Shown: positions 1 through 9,344 of the stretch, one piece after another
Numbering within the stretch: position 1 is the first letter of the stretch
How the letters are laid out: each line of letters opens with the position of its first letter
Assembly (NCBI RefSeq): GCF_008642235.1
Contig: NZ_SJEV01000001.1
Location: 1,302,001-1,366,000, forward strand
DNA length: 64,000 nucleotides
Direction: 5' to 3'
From: Planctomonas psychrotolerans
GTDB taxonomy: Bacteria; Actinomycetota; Actinomycetes; Actinomycetales; Microbacteriaceae
Notes under the pieces: generated by a model
Databases searched by the model: none
Told to the model about the DNA's origin: nothing
What the model saw: only the letters and a program-made list of their open reading frames with translations
Translations under genes and position numbers: made by a program

Positions 1-34
1 AACTCGAGGTCCCCGAAACTGCAACACTGACGGG

Positions 35-838
35 ATGACCCCCGCAGTTTCCCCGGCAGACGCGCCGCGGCCGAGCGGCACCGCGCTCCGGCTCGACGGT
101 GCGACGTTCGCCTACGGCCACACGGCGGCGCTCGCCGACATCACGGTGTCGGTCGAACCGGGTCAGGCGGTCGCGCTCATCGGCCCGAACGGTGCGGGGA
201 AGTCCACCCTGCTGAAGGGTGTGCTCGGACTCCTCCCGCTGGTCGCGGGGTCGATGGAGATTCTCGGCGAACCGCGCTCGCGGGTGGACCGGTCTGCGGT
301 GGGGTATCTGCCGCAGAGCGACGACCTCGATCCCGAGTTCCCGGTGTCCCTGCGCCAGGTGGTCATGATGGGGCGCTACCGCTCGATCGGCTGGTTCCGC
401 GCCCCCGGTCGCGCCGACCGGGCCGCCGTGGACGCCGCACTGGATGCCGTCGGCCTTCAGGACCGCGCTCGCGACCGCTTCGGCACGCTGTCGGGCGGCC
501 AGCAGCAGCGTGGTCTGCTCGCCCGCGCGCTCGCATCCGAGCCCCGCCTGCTGCTGCTCGACGAACCGTTCAACGGTCTCGACCAGGTCAACCGCGACGC
601 CCTCATCGAGACCGTGATGCTGCTCAAGGCGCGCGGGGTCGCAGTGCTCGTCTCGACCCACGACCTCGAATTGGCCCGGCAGGTCTGCGACCGCGTGCTG
701 CTCCTGAACGGAACCCAAGTGGCCTACGGCGACCGGGATGAGGTGCTCACGCTCGACAACGTGCAGCGCACGTTCCGCGAGGTGCAGGTGGAACTCGACG
801 AGCACACGTTCGTCACGCCCGGCCACGACGGGCACTGA
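35..838 (+). CDS. znuC: Metal (zinc/manganese) ABC transporter, ATP-binding protein
   Basis: ATPase subunit of a metal importer, 267 aa, cytoplasmic face of the membrane. Visible motifs are Walker [10 protein letters not shown] (about residue 50), the signature LSGGQQQR (about 152) and Walker B LLLLDEPF (about 172), followed by the STHD switch histidine. The first permease starts 5 nt after its stop, and two permeases plus a Fur-type regulator follow, which is the layout of znu/mnt operons. The binding-protein gene is not seen; it may lie just upstream of the window. Zinc rather than manganese is inferred from the regulator at the end of the operon. The 34 bases before the gene are too few to show an operator. 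Confidence 0.88.
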   Translation: MTPAVSPADAPRPSGTALRLDGATFAYGHTAALADITVSVEPGQAVALIGPNGAGKSTLLKGVLGLLPLVAGSMEILGEPRSRVDRSAVGYLPQSDDLDPEFPVSLRQVVMMGRYRSIGWFRAPGRADRAAVDAALDAVGLQDRARDRFGTLSGGQQQRGLLARALASEPRLLLLDEPFNGLDQVNRDALIETVMLLKARGVAVLVSTHDLELARQVCDRVLLLNGTQVAYGDRDEVLTLDNVQRTFREVQVELDEHTFVTPGHDGH

Positions 839-843
839 CCGAC

Positions 844-1722
844 GTGGCCGAACTGTTCCTCACGCCCTTCGCCCTGCCGTTCATGGCCCGCGCCCTACTC
901 GTGCTCGCGGTGCTCGGAGTCGCCGCGGGCACCGTGGGCGTGCTGGTGAACCTGCGGGGATGGGAGTTCACGAGCGACGGCCTCGTCCACGCCGTGTTCC
1001 CCGGCGTGGCCATCGGCTTCGTGTTCGGAGGCGCGACGGGACTGTTCGCGGGGGCGATGATCGCCGCGCTCGTCGCCGCCGTGCTGCTCACGATGGTCAC
1101 CCGACGGGCGGCGACCTCCGACGCGGCGATCGCCATCGTGCTCACCGCGATGTTCAGCGTCGGCATCATCGTCGTATCCCGGCAGTCGAACTATGCCGGA
1201 CAGCTCGAGGCCCTGTTGTTCGGCCGGGTGCTCACCATCTCGGCCGACGAGGTGCTGCACACCCTGCTCATCTGCGCGGGTGCGGTGCTCCTGCTGCTGC
1301 TCACCCTGAAGGAGCAGGTCTTCCGAGCATTCGACCCGAACGGGAACTCGGCCGCGGGCTATCGACCGTTCCTGCTCGACCTCGTCCTCAACCTGGCCAT
1401 CGCTCTCGTGGTGGTGGCCGCGTCGAGTGCGGTCGGCAACCTGCTCGTGCTGGCGGTGCTCATCGTGCCCGCGGCGCTCGCGCGACTGCTCAGCGATCGG
1501 CTGGTCCTCCTGTTCCCGTTGGCCGCGCTCGCCGCGATCCTCGCCGCCTGGGTCGGTCTCAGCATCAGCTTCGCCGGTTCTCTGCGCGGTGGGGTGAACC
1601 TGCCCGCCGGGGCCACCGTGGTCGCGGTGCTCGTGCTGGGCTACGTCGTCGCCCTCGCGGTGCGGCTGGGGATCGACCGCAGTCGACCGCGACCCGACAG
1701 CACCCCGGCGGGAGGTGCCTGA
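844..1722 (+). CDS. znuB: Metal ABC transporter permease (first)
   Basis: Membrane subunit of the ABC-3 family, 292 aa with about eight hydrophobic segments. It starts at GTG 844, 5 nt after the ATPase stop, and its stop overlaps the start of the next permease (TGATG). Family hallmarks include the early [11 protein letters not shown] stretch and the [11 protein letters not shown] cytoplasmic loop that contacts the ATPase. Two non-identical permeases in one operon suggest a heterodimeric channel; each resembles the other in the H-A-x-FPG and FDP loops. The metal is inferred from context. Confidence 0.85.
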   Translation: MAELFLTPFALPFMARALLVLAVLGVAAGTVGVLVNLRGWEFTSDGLVHAVFPGVAIGFVFGGATGLFAGAMIAALVAAVLLTMVTRRAATSDAAIAIVLTAMFSVGIIVVSRQSNYAGQLEALLFGRVLTISADEVLHTLLICAGAVLLLLLTLKEQVFRAFDPNGNSAAGYRPFLLDLVLNLAIALVVVAASSAVGNLLVLAVLIVPAALARLLSDRLVLLFPLAALAAILAAWVGLSISFAGSLRGGVNLPAGATVVAVLVLGYVVALAVRLGIDRSRPRPDSTPAGGA

Positions 1723-2522
1723 TGGGGTACTTCGAGCGCGCGCTTCTCGCGGCGGCGGTGCTCGGTGCGCTCTCCGGGCTCGTCGGCAGTCTCGTCGTGC
1801 TGCGCAAGCGCGCGTTCTTCGCCCAGGCGCTCACGCACGCCACCTTCCCCGGAGCGGTCGCGGCCGCGCTGCTCGGGGTGAACGTGCTCTTCGGAGCGGC
1901 GGTCGCCGCGGTGATGCTGATGGCGGTGATGACCGTGCTCGGCCGCATCAGCCGCGTGGGCGGCAGCGTCGCATCCGGCATCGTACTCACGACCGGATTC
2001 GCCCTCGGGGCGCTGCTGCAGGCCACGAACCCGTCGGTACCCGTGCAGGTGGAAGGCTTCCTGGTCGGATCGATCCTCACCGTGACGCCCGCCAACATCG
2101 GCATCGCCGGTGCGCTGCTGGCCGTGGCCATCGTCACGCTCGCCCTCACCGGCAAGGAGATCCTCTACTCCACCTTCGATCCGACGGGCTTCCGGGCTGC
2201 CGGCTACCGCGAGTGGACGATCGAGCTGATCACCCTCGGGCTCGTCACCGCCACCGTGGTGGTGTCGATGCCGGCGGTCGGATCCATCCTCGCCATCGCG
2301 CTTCTGGCCGCTCCCGCCGCCGCCACGCTCGTGCTGGCCCGCACGTCGATGCAGGTGTTCGCCATCGCGCCGGTCGTGGGAGCCGTGTCCGCGGTGACCG
2401 GTGTGCTGCTGTCCAGAACCTTCGCCGTGAGCGCCGGTGCGGCCATCGCCCTCACCGCGGCCGCGTTCTTCCTCGGCGCTGTCGCATTCTCCCGGCTACG
2501 GGGCATACGGTGGGTCCGATGA
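1722..2522 (+). CDS. Metal ABC transporter permease (second)
   Basis: Second ABC-3 family permease, 266 aa, with the paralogous loops ALTHATFPGA and FDPTGFRAAGY. ATG 1722 overlaps the stop of the upstream permease, and its own stop overlaps the ATG of the Fur-type regulator (ATGA at 2519-2522), so the four genes are tightly co-translated. A longer reading frame runs upstream to 738 inside the first permease; I rejected that part because it is out of frame with recognisable genes and arginine-rich. It probably pairs with the first permease as a heterodimer. Confidence 0.85.
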   Translation: MGYFERALLAAAVLGALSGLVGSLVVLRKRAFFAQALTHATFPGAVAAALLGVNVLFGAAVAAVMLMAVMTVLGRISRVGGSVASGIVLTTGFALGALLQATNPSVPVQVEGFLVGSILTVTPANIGIAGALLAVAIVTLALTGKEILYSTFDPTGFRAAGYREWTIELITLGLVTATVVVSMPAVGSILAIALLAAPAAATLVLARTSMQVFAIAPVVGAVSAVTGVLLSRTFAVSAGAAIALTAAAFFLGAVAFSRLRGIRWVR

Positions 2523-2914
2523 AGCGGAACACCTGGCAACGCGAGGCTGTGCGAGAGGCCCTCGGTACGACCGACGGGTTCGTCAGCGCGCAGGGTCTGC
2601 ACGCGGCGCTCCGAGACGGCGGATCGCCGATCGGCCTGGCGACGGTCTACCGTGCCCTCTCCGATCTCGCCGACGGCGGAGAGGCCGATTCCCTCCAGTC
2701 GATGGAGGGCGAGGCGCTGTACCGAGCCTGCTCCACGGACGGTCATCACCATCACCTGATCTGCCGCAACTGCGGCCTCACGGTCGAGATCGAGGCGGAT
2801 GCGGTGGAGACCTGGGCGACCCAGGTCGCCTCGGCCAACGGGTTCAGCCAACCGCAGCACATCGTCGATGTGTTCGGCCTCTGTGCCGCGTGCACCCGGG
2901 CGACGACGGCCTGA
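2519..2914 (+). CDS. zur: Fur-family transcriptional regulator, probable Zur
   Basis: Zinc uptake regulator of the Fur superfamily, 131 aa, the usual length. It has an N-terminal winged helix (recognition stretch PIGLATVYRALSDL, about residues 37-50), then a histidine run HHHH (76-79) and two cysteine pairs, C82-x-x-C85 and C122-x-x-C125, forming the structural zinc site. Its ATG overlaps the permease stop (ATGA). Zinc-loaded Zur normally represses zinc importers. Position after a metal ABC transporter, and a Zur-like palindrome at 52.68 kb, support Zur over Fur or PerR. Fur-family proteins are hard to separate by sequence alone, so the metal is an inference. Confidence 0.85.
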   Translation: MKRNTWQREAVREALGTTDGFVSAQGLHAALRDGGSPIGLATVYRALSDLADGGEADSLQSMEGEALYRACSTDGHHHHLICRNCGLTVEIEADAVETWATQVASANGFSQPQHIVDVFGLCAACTRATTA

Positions 2915-3066
2915 CCCGACCTGTCGCGGGCATTGTCCGGCGGTTCCGAGCATGGCGCCCGATTTCGGGCTGACCCAACCTGTGGATAGGGTTGCAGGCT
3001 GTTCCCCGCCCACGCCTGCTGCACCCGGTGTGCTGTGCGCCATCCGCGACGGAAGAGACGACAGCA

Positions 3067-4887
3067 GTGACGAAACCTGATCCCACGACGCCGAGCCGCA
3101 GGCTCGGCCGATTCCGCGACGCGACGCCGCCCGAGCCGCGACGGGCGACCGTCGACCACTCCGGCCACCGCCTCCTGCAGGCCCGCACGGCGGCGTCGAT
3201 GGCGCTGTACGACCCCAAGCACCCCAAGGTCGACCGCATGGTCTTCGGCGTCACCTCGGTTCTCGCCGTCGCCTTCGTCGTCTGGGGCTTCGTCAGCACC
3301 GACAGTCTGTCGCTGGTCTCCTCCACCGCTGAGGGCTGGGTCATCCGGAACACGGGCTGGCTGTTCGTGATCGCCACGAGCTCCTTCGTGGTGTTCGTCA
3401 TCTGGCTCGCCGCGAGCAAGTACGGGCGGATCCGACTGGGCGCCGACGACGAGCGCCCGGAGTTCCGCACCGTCTCATGGATCGCGATGATGTTCGCGGC
3501 CGGCATGGGGATCGGCCTGATGTTCTTCGGGTCGGCCGAGCCGCTCAGCTTCTTCATGAGCCCACCGCCCGGAACGACCGAGGCCGAGAGCGCCCAGGCC
3601 GTGCGCACGGCGATGGCCACCTCGATGTTCCACTGGGGCCTGCACCCGTGGGCCATCTACGCGGTCGTGGGCATCGCGATCGCCTACGGCACGTTCCGCA
3701 AGGGCCGCAGGCAGCTGTTCTCCTCCGTGTTCTGGCCGATCTTCGGCCGCAAGAGCGAGGGCATGGCCGGGCGCATCATCGACATGCTCGCGATCTTCGC
3801 CACCCTGTTCGGTTCCGCGGCGTCCCTCGGTATCGGGGCCACGCAGATCGCCGCCGGCCTGCAGTTCAACGGCTGGGTGGGTGACATCGGGACACCGCTT
3901 CTCATCGGCATCATCGCCGTGCTGACCATCGCCTTCGTCGCATCCGCGGTCTCCGGTGTTGCCCGCGGCATCCAATGGCTGTCGAACACCAATATGGTGC
4001 TCGCCCTCGTGCTCGCCGTGTTCGTCTTCGTGGTGGGCCCGACCCTGTTCATCCTGAACCTCATCCCGGCCACGGTGGGAAGCTACATCGGAGACATGAC
4101 CACCATGGCGTCCCGCACCGGGATCGCCGGTGACGAGATGAGCCAGTGGCTGTCGGGCTGGACCATCTTCTACTGGGCGTGGTGGATCTCGTGGACGCCG
4201 TTCGTGGGCATGTTCATCGCGCGCATCAGCCGCGGTCGCACCATCCGGGAGTTCGTCACGGGTGTGCTGCTCGCGCCGACCCTCGTCGCGCTCGTCTGGT
4301 TCTCGATCTTCGGGGGATCCGTGATTCACGCGCAGCAGTCGGGTGAGAACGTGACCGTCGACGGTGCGGTCAGCTCCAACTCGACCCTGTTCCAGCTGCT
4401 CGCCACCTATCCGCTCGCCAGCGTCACTTCGATTCTCGTGATGCTCCTCGTCGGCATCTTCTTCATCTCCAGCGCCGACTCCGCGTCTATCGTCATTGGA
4501 ACGCTGTCCCAGCGGGGGGCGATCTCCCCGACGAAGCCCGTCGTGGTCACCTGGGGCGTTCTCATGGGCGCCGTCGCGGCGATCATGCTCGCCATCGGCG
4601 GCGGTGGCGCGGAAGCGCTCACCGGTCTGCAGAACCTCACGATCGTCGCGTCGCTGCCCTTCGTGGTGATCATGCTGCTCATCGCCTTCGCCCTGTGGAA
4701 GGAACTCCGCACCGACCCGCTGATCGTGCGGGGCGAGGTGGCGGTGAGCATGATGCGCGACGCGGTGGTGCAGGGCGTCGAACAGCACGGGGATGACTTC
4801 GAGCTGACCGTCATCGCCTCGCCGACGGAGCGCGGCACCGAGGCTCAGGCCGAGGACGACGGACACCTGGACCGTCCTCGCGCGTAG
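3067..4887 (+). CDS. BCCT family betaine/carnitine/choline transporter
   Basis: Secondary carrier for compatible solutes, 606 aa, twelve predicted membrane segments. It has the BCCT signatures GMGIGLMFFGSAEPL and the tryptophan-rich WAWWISWTPFVGMF stretch followed by ISRGRT. I chose GTG 3067 because GGAAGAG lies 8-10 nt upstream; the frame is open to 2992 but the extra residues look non-coding. The GMGIG stretch is the sodium-dependent type seen in BetP. A hydrophilic acidic tail (about residues 570-606) could sense osmotic stress, but this is not shown. A second BCCT gene lies at 57137. Confidence 0.88.
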   Translation: MTKPDPTTPSRRLGRFRDATPPEPRRATVDHSGHRLLQARTAASMALYDPKHPKVDRMVFGVTSVLAVAFVVWGFVSTDSLSLVSSTAEGWVIRNTGWLFVIATSSFVVFVIWLAASKYGRIRLGADDERPEFRTVSWIAMMFAAGMGIGLMFFGSAEPLSFFMSPPPGTTEAESAQAVRTAMATSMFHWGLHPWAIYAVVGIAIAYGTFRKGRRQLFSSVFWPIFGRKSEGMAGRIIDMLAIFATLFGSAASLGIGATQIAAGLQFNGWVGDIGTPLLIGIIAVLTIAFVASAVSGVARGIQWLSNTNMVLALVLAVFVFVVGPTLFILNLIPATVGSYIGDMTTMASRTGIAGDEMSQWLSGWTIFYWAWWISWTPFVGMFIARISRGRTIREFVTGVLLAPTLVALVWFSIFGGSVIHAQQSGENVTVDGAVSSNSTLFQLLATYPLASVTSILVMLLVGIFFISSADSASIVIGTLSQRGAISPTKPVVVTWGVLMGAVAAIMLAIGGGGAEALTGLQNLTIVASLPFVVIMLLIAFALWKELRTDPLIVRGEVAVSMMRDAVVQGVEQHGDDFELTVIASPTERGTEAQAEDDGHLDRPRA

Positions 4888-4899
4888 GACCACGTTTGC

Positions 4900-4951
4900 G
4901 GAGGAGTCCCCCGACCACGTAGTATTTGACGTTGGCCGTGGGGGCTCCTCC
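4900..4951 (+). terminator. Inverted repeat after the BCCT gene
   Basis: GGAGGAGTCCCCC (4900-4912) is mirrored by GGGGGCTCCTCC (4940-4951) with one bulged base and a 27-nt loop. It begins 12 nt after the BCCT stop, so termination is the likely role. The loop is long and no T-run follows; a regulatory role for the downstream ribosomal genes cannot be excluded. Confidence 0.4.
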
Positions 4952-5058
4952 CTCGCGGACCGCGTGCCTACACTTTCGTTGCGCCGTACCGGCGACTCGA
5001 GCACGCAGACAAGACATCTTGGGCAGGGCATCGCGCTCTGCGGTATTGGAGGAAGATC

Positions 5059-5295
5059 ATGGCAGCAACCTGCCAAGTGACCGGAGCCATTCCCGGCTTC
5101 GGGCACAACATCTCGCACTCGCACCGACGGACGAAGCGTCGCTTCGACCCGAACGTGCAGAAGAAGACGTACTACGTTCCCTCGCTCCGTCGCAACGTGA
5201 CCCTCACGCTGTCGGCGAAGGGAATCAAGGTCATTGACGCTCGTGGTATCGAGAAGGTCGTCAAGGACATCCAGGCTCGCGGGGTGAAGATCTAA
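5059..5295 (+). CDS. rpmB: 50S ribosomal protein L28
   Basis: Large-subunit protein bL28, 78 aa. It begins with [13 protein letters not shown] and continues [14 protein letters not shown], the standard L28 start, and ends in [10 protein letters not shown]. Only one cysteine (C5) is present and no CxxC pairs, so it is the zinc-independent form. A strong site TTGGAGGAAGATC precedes the ATG. The stop overlaps rpmG (TAATG), and rpsN follows, a trio often duplicated and Zur-controlled in Actinomycetota. I see no Zur-like palindrome between 4888 and 5058, so this may be the constitutive set. Confidence 0.95.
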   Translation: MAATCQVTGAIPGFGHNISHSHRRTKRRFDPNVQKKTYYVPSLRRNVTLTLSAKGIKVIDARGIEKVVKDIQARGVKI

Positions 5296-5462
5296 TGGCC
5301 AAGCAGCAGGACGTCCGTCCGATCATCAAGCTCCGTTCGACGGCAGGCACCGGGTACACCTACGTGACCCGCAAGAACCGTCGCAACAATCCCGACCGTC
5401 TCGTGCTGAAGAAGTACGACCCCGTAGTGCGCAAGCACGTTGACTTCCGCGAGGAGCGCTAA
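5295..5462 (+). CDS. rpmG: 50S ribosomal protein L33
   Basis: Large-subunit protein bL33, 55 aa. The sequence carries [20 protein letters not shown] and a tail [13 protein letters not shown], close to the L33 of Gram-negative bacteria. It contains no cysteine, so it is the C-minus form that does not bind zinc. The ATG overlaps the rpmB stop by one base and the stop lies 2 nt before rpsN, consistent with one transcript and coupled translation. Confidence 0.95.
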   Translation: MAKQQDVRPIIKLRSTAGTGYTYVTRKNRRNNPDRLVLKKYDPVVRKHVDFREER

Positions 5463-5464
5463 CC

Positions 5465-5770
5465 ATGGCGAAGAAGAGCAAGATTGCCCGCAATGAGCAG
5501 CGCAAGGTCATCGTCGAGCGTTACGCCGCGAAGCGCCTCGAGCTGAAGAAGGCGCTCGTCGACCCGAACGGGACCGACGAGTCCCGCGAGGCCGCGCGCG
5601 TCGGTCTGCAGAAGCTGCCGCGCAACGCGTCGCCCGTCCGTGTCCGGGGCCGCGACGCGGTCGACGGTCGTCCGCGGGGAAACCTCGCCAAGTTCGGCAT
5701 CTCCCGTGTGCGCTTCCGCGACATGGCACACCGGGGAGAATTGCCCGGAATCACCAAGTCAAGCTGGTAG
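5465..5770 (+). CDS. rpsN: 30S ribosomal protein S14 (long, zinc-free form)
   Basis: Small-subunit protein uS14, 101 aa. This is the long form; the zinc-binding form is about 61 aa with two CxxC pairs. Conserved blocks are [15 protein letters not shown] and [17 protein letters not shown], ending in GITKSSW. No cysteines are present. It follows rpmG by 2 nt. With rpmB and rpmG it forms a set of three ribosomal proteins that all lack zinc sites. Confidence 0.95.
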   Translation: MAKKSKIARNEQRKVIVERYAAKRLELKKALVDPNGTDESREAARVGLQKLPRNASPVRVRGRDAVDGRPRGNLAKFGISRVRFRDMAHRGELPGITKSSW

Positions 5771-5878
5771 GTTTTGAGCGGTCGTACCTGACCGCCAGGC
5801 CTTCCTCGGCCGCATCACAGACACGAACACTGAAGGCTGTTCCCACCGAATGGCACTTTCGTCCTAGGAGGACAACCC

Positions 5879-6166
5879 ATGGCAGATAACACCCTCAACC
5901 GCACCGATCTCGTCGCCGCAGTTGCCGCGGAGTCGGGCCAGAGCCAGGCTGCCGTGAACGGCGTCCTCGACGCTCTGTTCTCCACGCTGTCGGACAACGT
6001 CGCCAAGGGCGTCAAGGTCACGATCCCGGGATGGATCGCCGTCGAGCAGACCGCTCGCGCCGCCCGCACCGGCCGTAACCCGCAGACGGGTGAGCCGATC
6101 GAGATCAAGGCGAGCAAGGGCGTCAAGATCTCGGCCGGAAGCAAGCTGAAGGCTGCCGTCAAGTAG
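5879..6166 (+). CDS. hup: HU-type DNA-binding protein
   Basis: Nucleoid protein of the HU/IHF family, 95 aa, DNA bending and compaction. N-terminal helices start LNRTDLVAAVAAESG; the beta-arm region reads GRNPQTGEPIEI, matching the GRNPxTGE family signature, and the end is KAAVK. This is the short form without the lysine/alanine-rich tail found in some actinobacterial HU proteins. A very strong ribosome-binding site (CTAGGAGGACAACCC) lies just upstream. It is 108 nt after rpsN, so a separate promoter is possible. Confidence 0.93.
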   Translation: MADNTLNRTDLVAAVAAESGQSQAAVNGVLDALFSTLSDNVAKGVKVTIPGWIAVEQTARAARTGRNPQTGEPIEIKASKGVKISAGSKLKAAVK

Positions 6167-6183
6167 TTCGTTTTTTTTCTGCA

Positions 6184-6218
6184 CGGAGGGGGACGCCGGA
6201 AGGCGTTCCCTTCCGTCG
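6184..6218. terminator. Imperfect hairpin after hup
   Basis: An imperfect inverted repeat of about 15 bp (ACGGAGGGGGACGCC / GGCGTTCCCTTCCGT, loop GGAA) lies 17 nt after the hup stop. A run of eight T precedes the hairpin instead of following it, so this is not a textbook intrinsic terminator on the plus strand. Confidence 0.4.
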
Positions 6219-6273
6219 TTAACGGCGGTCACCGGGGGTGATGATCAGTCGGGTCGCTTAGGCTTGGTGGGTC

Positions 6274-8241
6274 ATGGCCAGAACCGTTCGCATCATCGGT
6301 CCGGCACTCCTCGTCGGTGTCGCGTTCGTCTCTCTGCTGACCGCGCTGGTCTTCGGTGGTGCAGCGGCCCCGCTTCCCCTCCTCGACCCCGGGCCGATCG
6401 TCCGCTTCGGACTTCCCGTCGCCAAGCTCCTCGTGAACCTCGGCGTCGCGGTCACGCTCGGAGCCCTGCTCCTCGCCTGCTTCGCGCTGACCCCGAAGCG
6501 GCCGGAGTTCGGCCGGGCACTCGACATCGCCGCCGGCGCGGCCGCGTTCTGGGCCGTGGCGTCGGCCGCGACCGGCTTCCTCGTCTTCCTCGAGGTCACC
6601 AACCTCCCGCTCAGCCTTGACCCGTCGTTCGGGTCGACCCTCGGCGTCGTGCTCACGAGCACCGAGATCGGTCAGGCCTGGGTGGGCACCACGCTGATCG
6701 CCGCCACCGTGACGGTGCTGTGCTTCGCGGTGCGCAATCCGACCCTGCTCGCGTTCGTCCTGGGGCTCGCCGTCGTCGGCCTCGTGCCCATGGCGCAGCA
6801 GGGCCACGCCGGTGGTACCGAGAGTCATGACGCAGCGGTGACGGCGCTCGGCCTGCATCTCGTCTTCGCCGCCGTATGGCTGGGTGGTCTCGTCGTCATC
6901 GTGCTGCTCCGTCCGCAACTCGACCCCGATCGCCTCCCCACCGTGCTCGCCCGGTACTCCACGGTCGCGCTCGTCTCGTTCCTGGTCGTAGCGGTGTCCG
7001 GTTACGTGAGCGCCGAGATCCGACTCGGTTCCCTCGACCGACTGACCACGCCGTACGGCATCCTCGTGCTCGTCAAGGTGTCCGCCCTCGTGGTCCTCGG
7101 AGTGCTCGGCGCACTGCAACGCCGTCGGATGCTGCGACGGATCAGCGCGGACCCGGCCGGTTCGCGCGGCCCGTTCTGGGTGCTGGTGACGGTCGAGCTC
7201 GCCTTCATGGGCATCGCCTCGGGGGTCGCCTCGGCCCTCGCCCGCACCGCCACCCCGGTGCAGGAGGTGCCCGCGACCGAGATCGCCGAGGCGACGCCGG
7301 CCGAGATCCTGACCGGACAACCGCTCCCCCCACCGCTCACCCTGAGCCGCTACATCACCGAGTGGAACGTCGATGTGCTGTGGGTGCTGCTCACCGCCTT
7401 CGGCGTCTTCTTCTATCTGGCCGGAGTGCATCGGCTGCGGAAGCGCGGCGACTCGTGGCCGGTGCACCGCACCGTGCTGTGGGTGTCGGGCATGCTCCTG
7501 CTGTTCTACGTCACCAACGGCGGCGTGAACGTGTACCAGGACTACCTCTTCAGTGCGCACATGCTCGCGCACATGACGCTCGGCATGGTCGTGCCGCTGC
7601 TGCTCGTGCCGGCCGCGCCGGTCACCCTCGTCATGCGTGCCGCCACGCGTCGTGCCGACGGGAGTCGCGGCGGTCGCGAATGGGTGCTGCTCGGAGTGCA
7701 CTCCCGCTTCGCGGCGTTCGTCGGTCACCCGGTCGTCGCGGCCGTGCTGTTCGCCGGGTCGCTCATCCTCTTCTACTACTCGCCGCTCTTCAGCTGGGCG
7801 ACGACCGACCACATCGGCCACCAGTGGATGATTGTGCACTTCCTGATCGTCGGGTACCTGTTCGTGCAGGCCCTCATCGGCGTCGATCCCTCTCCCGTTC
7901 AGCTGCCCTACCCGATGCGACTGCTCCTGCTGCTCGGCACGATGGCGTTCCACGCGTTCTTCGGGCTGGCGCTGATGACGTCGACCGGATTGCTGCTCGC
8001 CGACTGGTACGGCGCGCTGGGGTGGGGCATCGACGCCCTGGAGGACCAGCGTGCGGCGGGCGGCATCGCCTGGAGCGTGGGAGAGATTCCCACGGTGGCC
8101 CTCGCGATCATCGTCGCGTTCATGTGGAGCCGGAGCGACGACAAGGAGTCGAAGCGTCTCGACCGCAAAGCCGACCGGAACGGAGACGCGGACCTCGCGG
8201 AGTACAACGCGCAGCTGGCGCGCCTCGCCGGCCGACGCTGA
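6274..8241 (+). CDS. CopD-CtaG fusion membrane protein (copper/cytochrome oxidase assembly)
   Basis: A 655-aa multi-spanning membrane protein in two parts. About residues 1-330 resemble CopD copper-transport proteins (e.g. the ALGLHLVFAAVWLGGL stretch). About 360-640 resemble CtaG, the caa3-type oxidase assembly factor, with conserved histidines such as SAHMLAHMTLGM and DHIGHQWMIVHF. The fusion is common in Actinomycetota and is thought to deliver copper to cytochrome oxidase. A charged tail (about 620-655) is cytoplasmic. ATG 6274 is preceded by GGTGGG. The gene stands alone between hup and a minus-strand gene. Confidence 0.88.
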   Translation: MARTVRIIGPALLVGVAFVSLLTALVFGGAAAPLPLLDPGPIVRFGLPVAKLLVNLGVAVTLGALLLACFALTPKRPEFGRALDIAAGAAAFWAVASAATGFLVFLEVTNLPLSLDPSFGSTLGVVLTSTEIGQAWVGTTLIAATVTVLCFAVRNPTLLAFVLGLAVVGLVPMAQQGHAGGTESHDAAVTALGLHLVFAAVWLGGLVVIVLLRPQLDPDRLPTVLARYSTVALVSFLVVAVSGYVSAEIRLGSLDRLTTPYGILVLVKVSALVVLGVLGALQRRRMLRRISADPAGSRGPFWVLVTVELAFMGIASGVASALARTATPVQEVPATEIAEATPAEILTGQPLPPPLTLSRYITEWNVDVLWVLLTAFGVFFYLAGVHRLRKRGDSWPVHRTVLWVSGMLLLFYVTNGGVNVYQDYLFSAHMLAHMTLGMVVPLLLVPAAPVTLVMRAATRRADGSRGGREWVLLGVHSRFAAFVGHPVVAAVLFAGSLILFYYSPLFSWATTDHIGHQWMIVHFLIVGYLFVQALIGVDPSPVQLPYPMRLLLLLGTMAFHAFFGLALMTSTGLLLADWYGALGWGIDALEDQRAAGGIAWSVGEIPTVALAIIVAFMWSRSDDKESKRLDRKADRNGDADLAEYNAQLARLAGRR

Positions 8242-8303
8242 CCGCTCGCCGCGGCGCTGCCGGAGTCAGTGGGTCGCGGTGTCCCAGCGACGACCGGCCC
8301 CGG

Positions 8304-9344
8304 TCACAGCCCCTGAAGCATGAGTGTGCCGTCGGGCTGGATGGTCACGCGATAGGAGACGCCGAACGGCACGTCCTCGTCGAGGGTGCGCACGCTGCCG
8401 TCGAACAGCGACTTCACATCCACCACGATGTTCGCGGTGCCCACGATCTCGGGAACGAGCCAGGTACGGTCGTTCGGGTCGGCGCTGTAGGGCTGCAGAG
8501 TCACGGCCGGCATGCGGGCGATCGACCAGGTGGGTTCACCCTCGATCCGGTCACGGATCGCCTTGCCGAACGGACAGCCGGCCGGCAACAGGACCCGTTG
8601 AGTGGCGCAGCCGGACAGATAGGCGTTGATCTCGCGTTGCGCCTGCTCGACGAAGATCGCGTTCGGCTGGGCCGTGAGCACCGCATCCAGCGCGGCGCCC
8701 GGCTCCGTCGCGGCGACGCGGACGGGTCCGGCATCGACGTAGCGGGACCGGTGGGACAGCACATAGGTGCTCGGGGTGAACACGGCATACTCCGCGCCGG
8801 CGGCCGTGCCGTCCTCGGCGATCGGCGTCGGATCACCGTCGGTCGGGACAACCAGGCCGTTCGCCGTGAATCCCGTCGCGTGCTGCACCTGCACCCGAAC
8901 CGTGGCCACGGGGCTCCGCGCGAACTCCCACCCGTCGAAGAAGAGGAAGTTCCGCCCGACGTGCCGCAGCGAGAACTCGGTGCTCCCGGGCGCACCCTCG
9001 GACGTGTAGGAGAAGCGGACGGTCCGGCCGTCGTCGTCGTCGGCCTCATCGCTCACGAGCGCGATGTCGTCGAGCGTCCCCAGTGCGACCCCGTTGAGCA
9101 GAGCCCGCGACCCGGTGTCGGGCACGACGACGCCCGGATGCGCCAGTGCTGCGCCGCCGTCGGATCCGGCCAGCGCATCCAGGTAGGACCGCGCGAACGC
9201 CGGCGCGCTGAAGACGGTGGCGTTGAGGATGGCCACGGCGCCCGCGAATGCCGAGACGAACAGCACGGCCACGACACTCCACACGATCACCGCGCGACGG
9301 ACCCCGCCCGACGTCTCCTGCGTGTGCGCTGCCATCCACCCCAT
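8304..9344 (-). CDS. Hypothetical membrane-anchored extracellular protein
   Basis: Unrecognised protein of about 346 aa. After a short cytoplasmic start there is one membrane segment (VIVWSVVAVLFVSAFAGAVA), then a large hydrophilic extracellular domain rich in Asp, Thr and Val with two cysteines (SGCATQRVLLPAGCPFG) that could form a disulfide. The reading frame is open upstream to 9395; ATG at 9344 or 9335 fits better because the membrane segment then lies near the N-terminus. The following plus-strand helicase gene starts about 100 bases away, so the two are divergent. No enzymatic motif is visible. Confidence 0.65.
   Translation of the reverse strand: MGWMAAHTQETSGGVRRAVIVWSVVAVLFVSAFAGAVAILNATVFSAPAFARSYLDALAGSDGGAALAHPGVVVPDTGSRALLNGVALGTLDDIALVSDEADDDDGRTVRFSYTSEGAPGSTEFSLRHVGRNFLFFDGWEFARSPVATVRVQVQHATGFTANGLVVPTDGDPTPIAEDGTAAGAEYAVFTPSTYVLSHRSRYVDAGPVRVAATEPGAALDAVLTAQPNAIFVEQAQREINAYLSGCATQRVLLPAGCPFGKAIRDRIEGEPTWSIARMPAVTLQPYSADPNDRTWLVPEIVGTANIVVDVKSLFDGSVRTLDEDVPFGVSYRVTIQPDGTLMLQGL

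Noticed and set aside
738-1721. N-terminal extension of the second metal permease
   Set aside because: It overlaps two recognised genes in another frame and is arginine-rich; ATG 1722 is in coupled position.
4926-4974. TTGACG and TACACT as an rpmB promoter
   Set aside because: They are 37 nt apart, too far for a -35/-10 pair.
4888-5058. A Zur box before rpmB
   Set aside because: I searched for TGA...TCA-type AT-rich palindromes and found none; only a GC-rich inverted repeat is present.
3475-5124. A 549-aa open frame on the minus strand
   Set aside because: It is opposite the BCCT gene and rpmB and has shadow-type composition.
6172-6180. T-run after hup as an intrinsic terminator
   Set aside because: The T-run comes before the hairpin and has no stem upstream of it.
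6229-7953. A 574-aa open frame on the minus strand
   Set aside because: It is opposite the CopD-CtaG gene, low in hydrophobic residues and without motifs.
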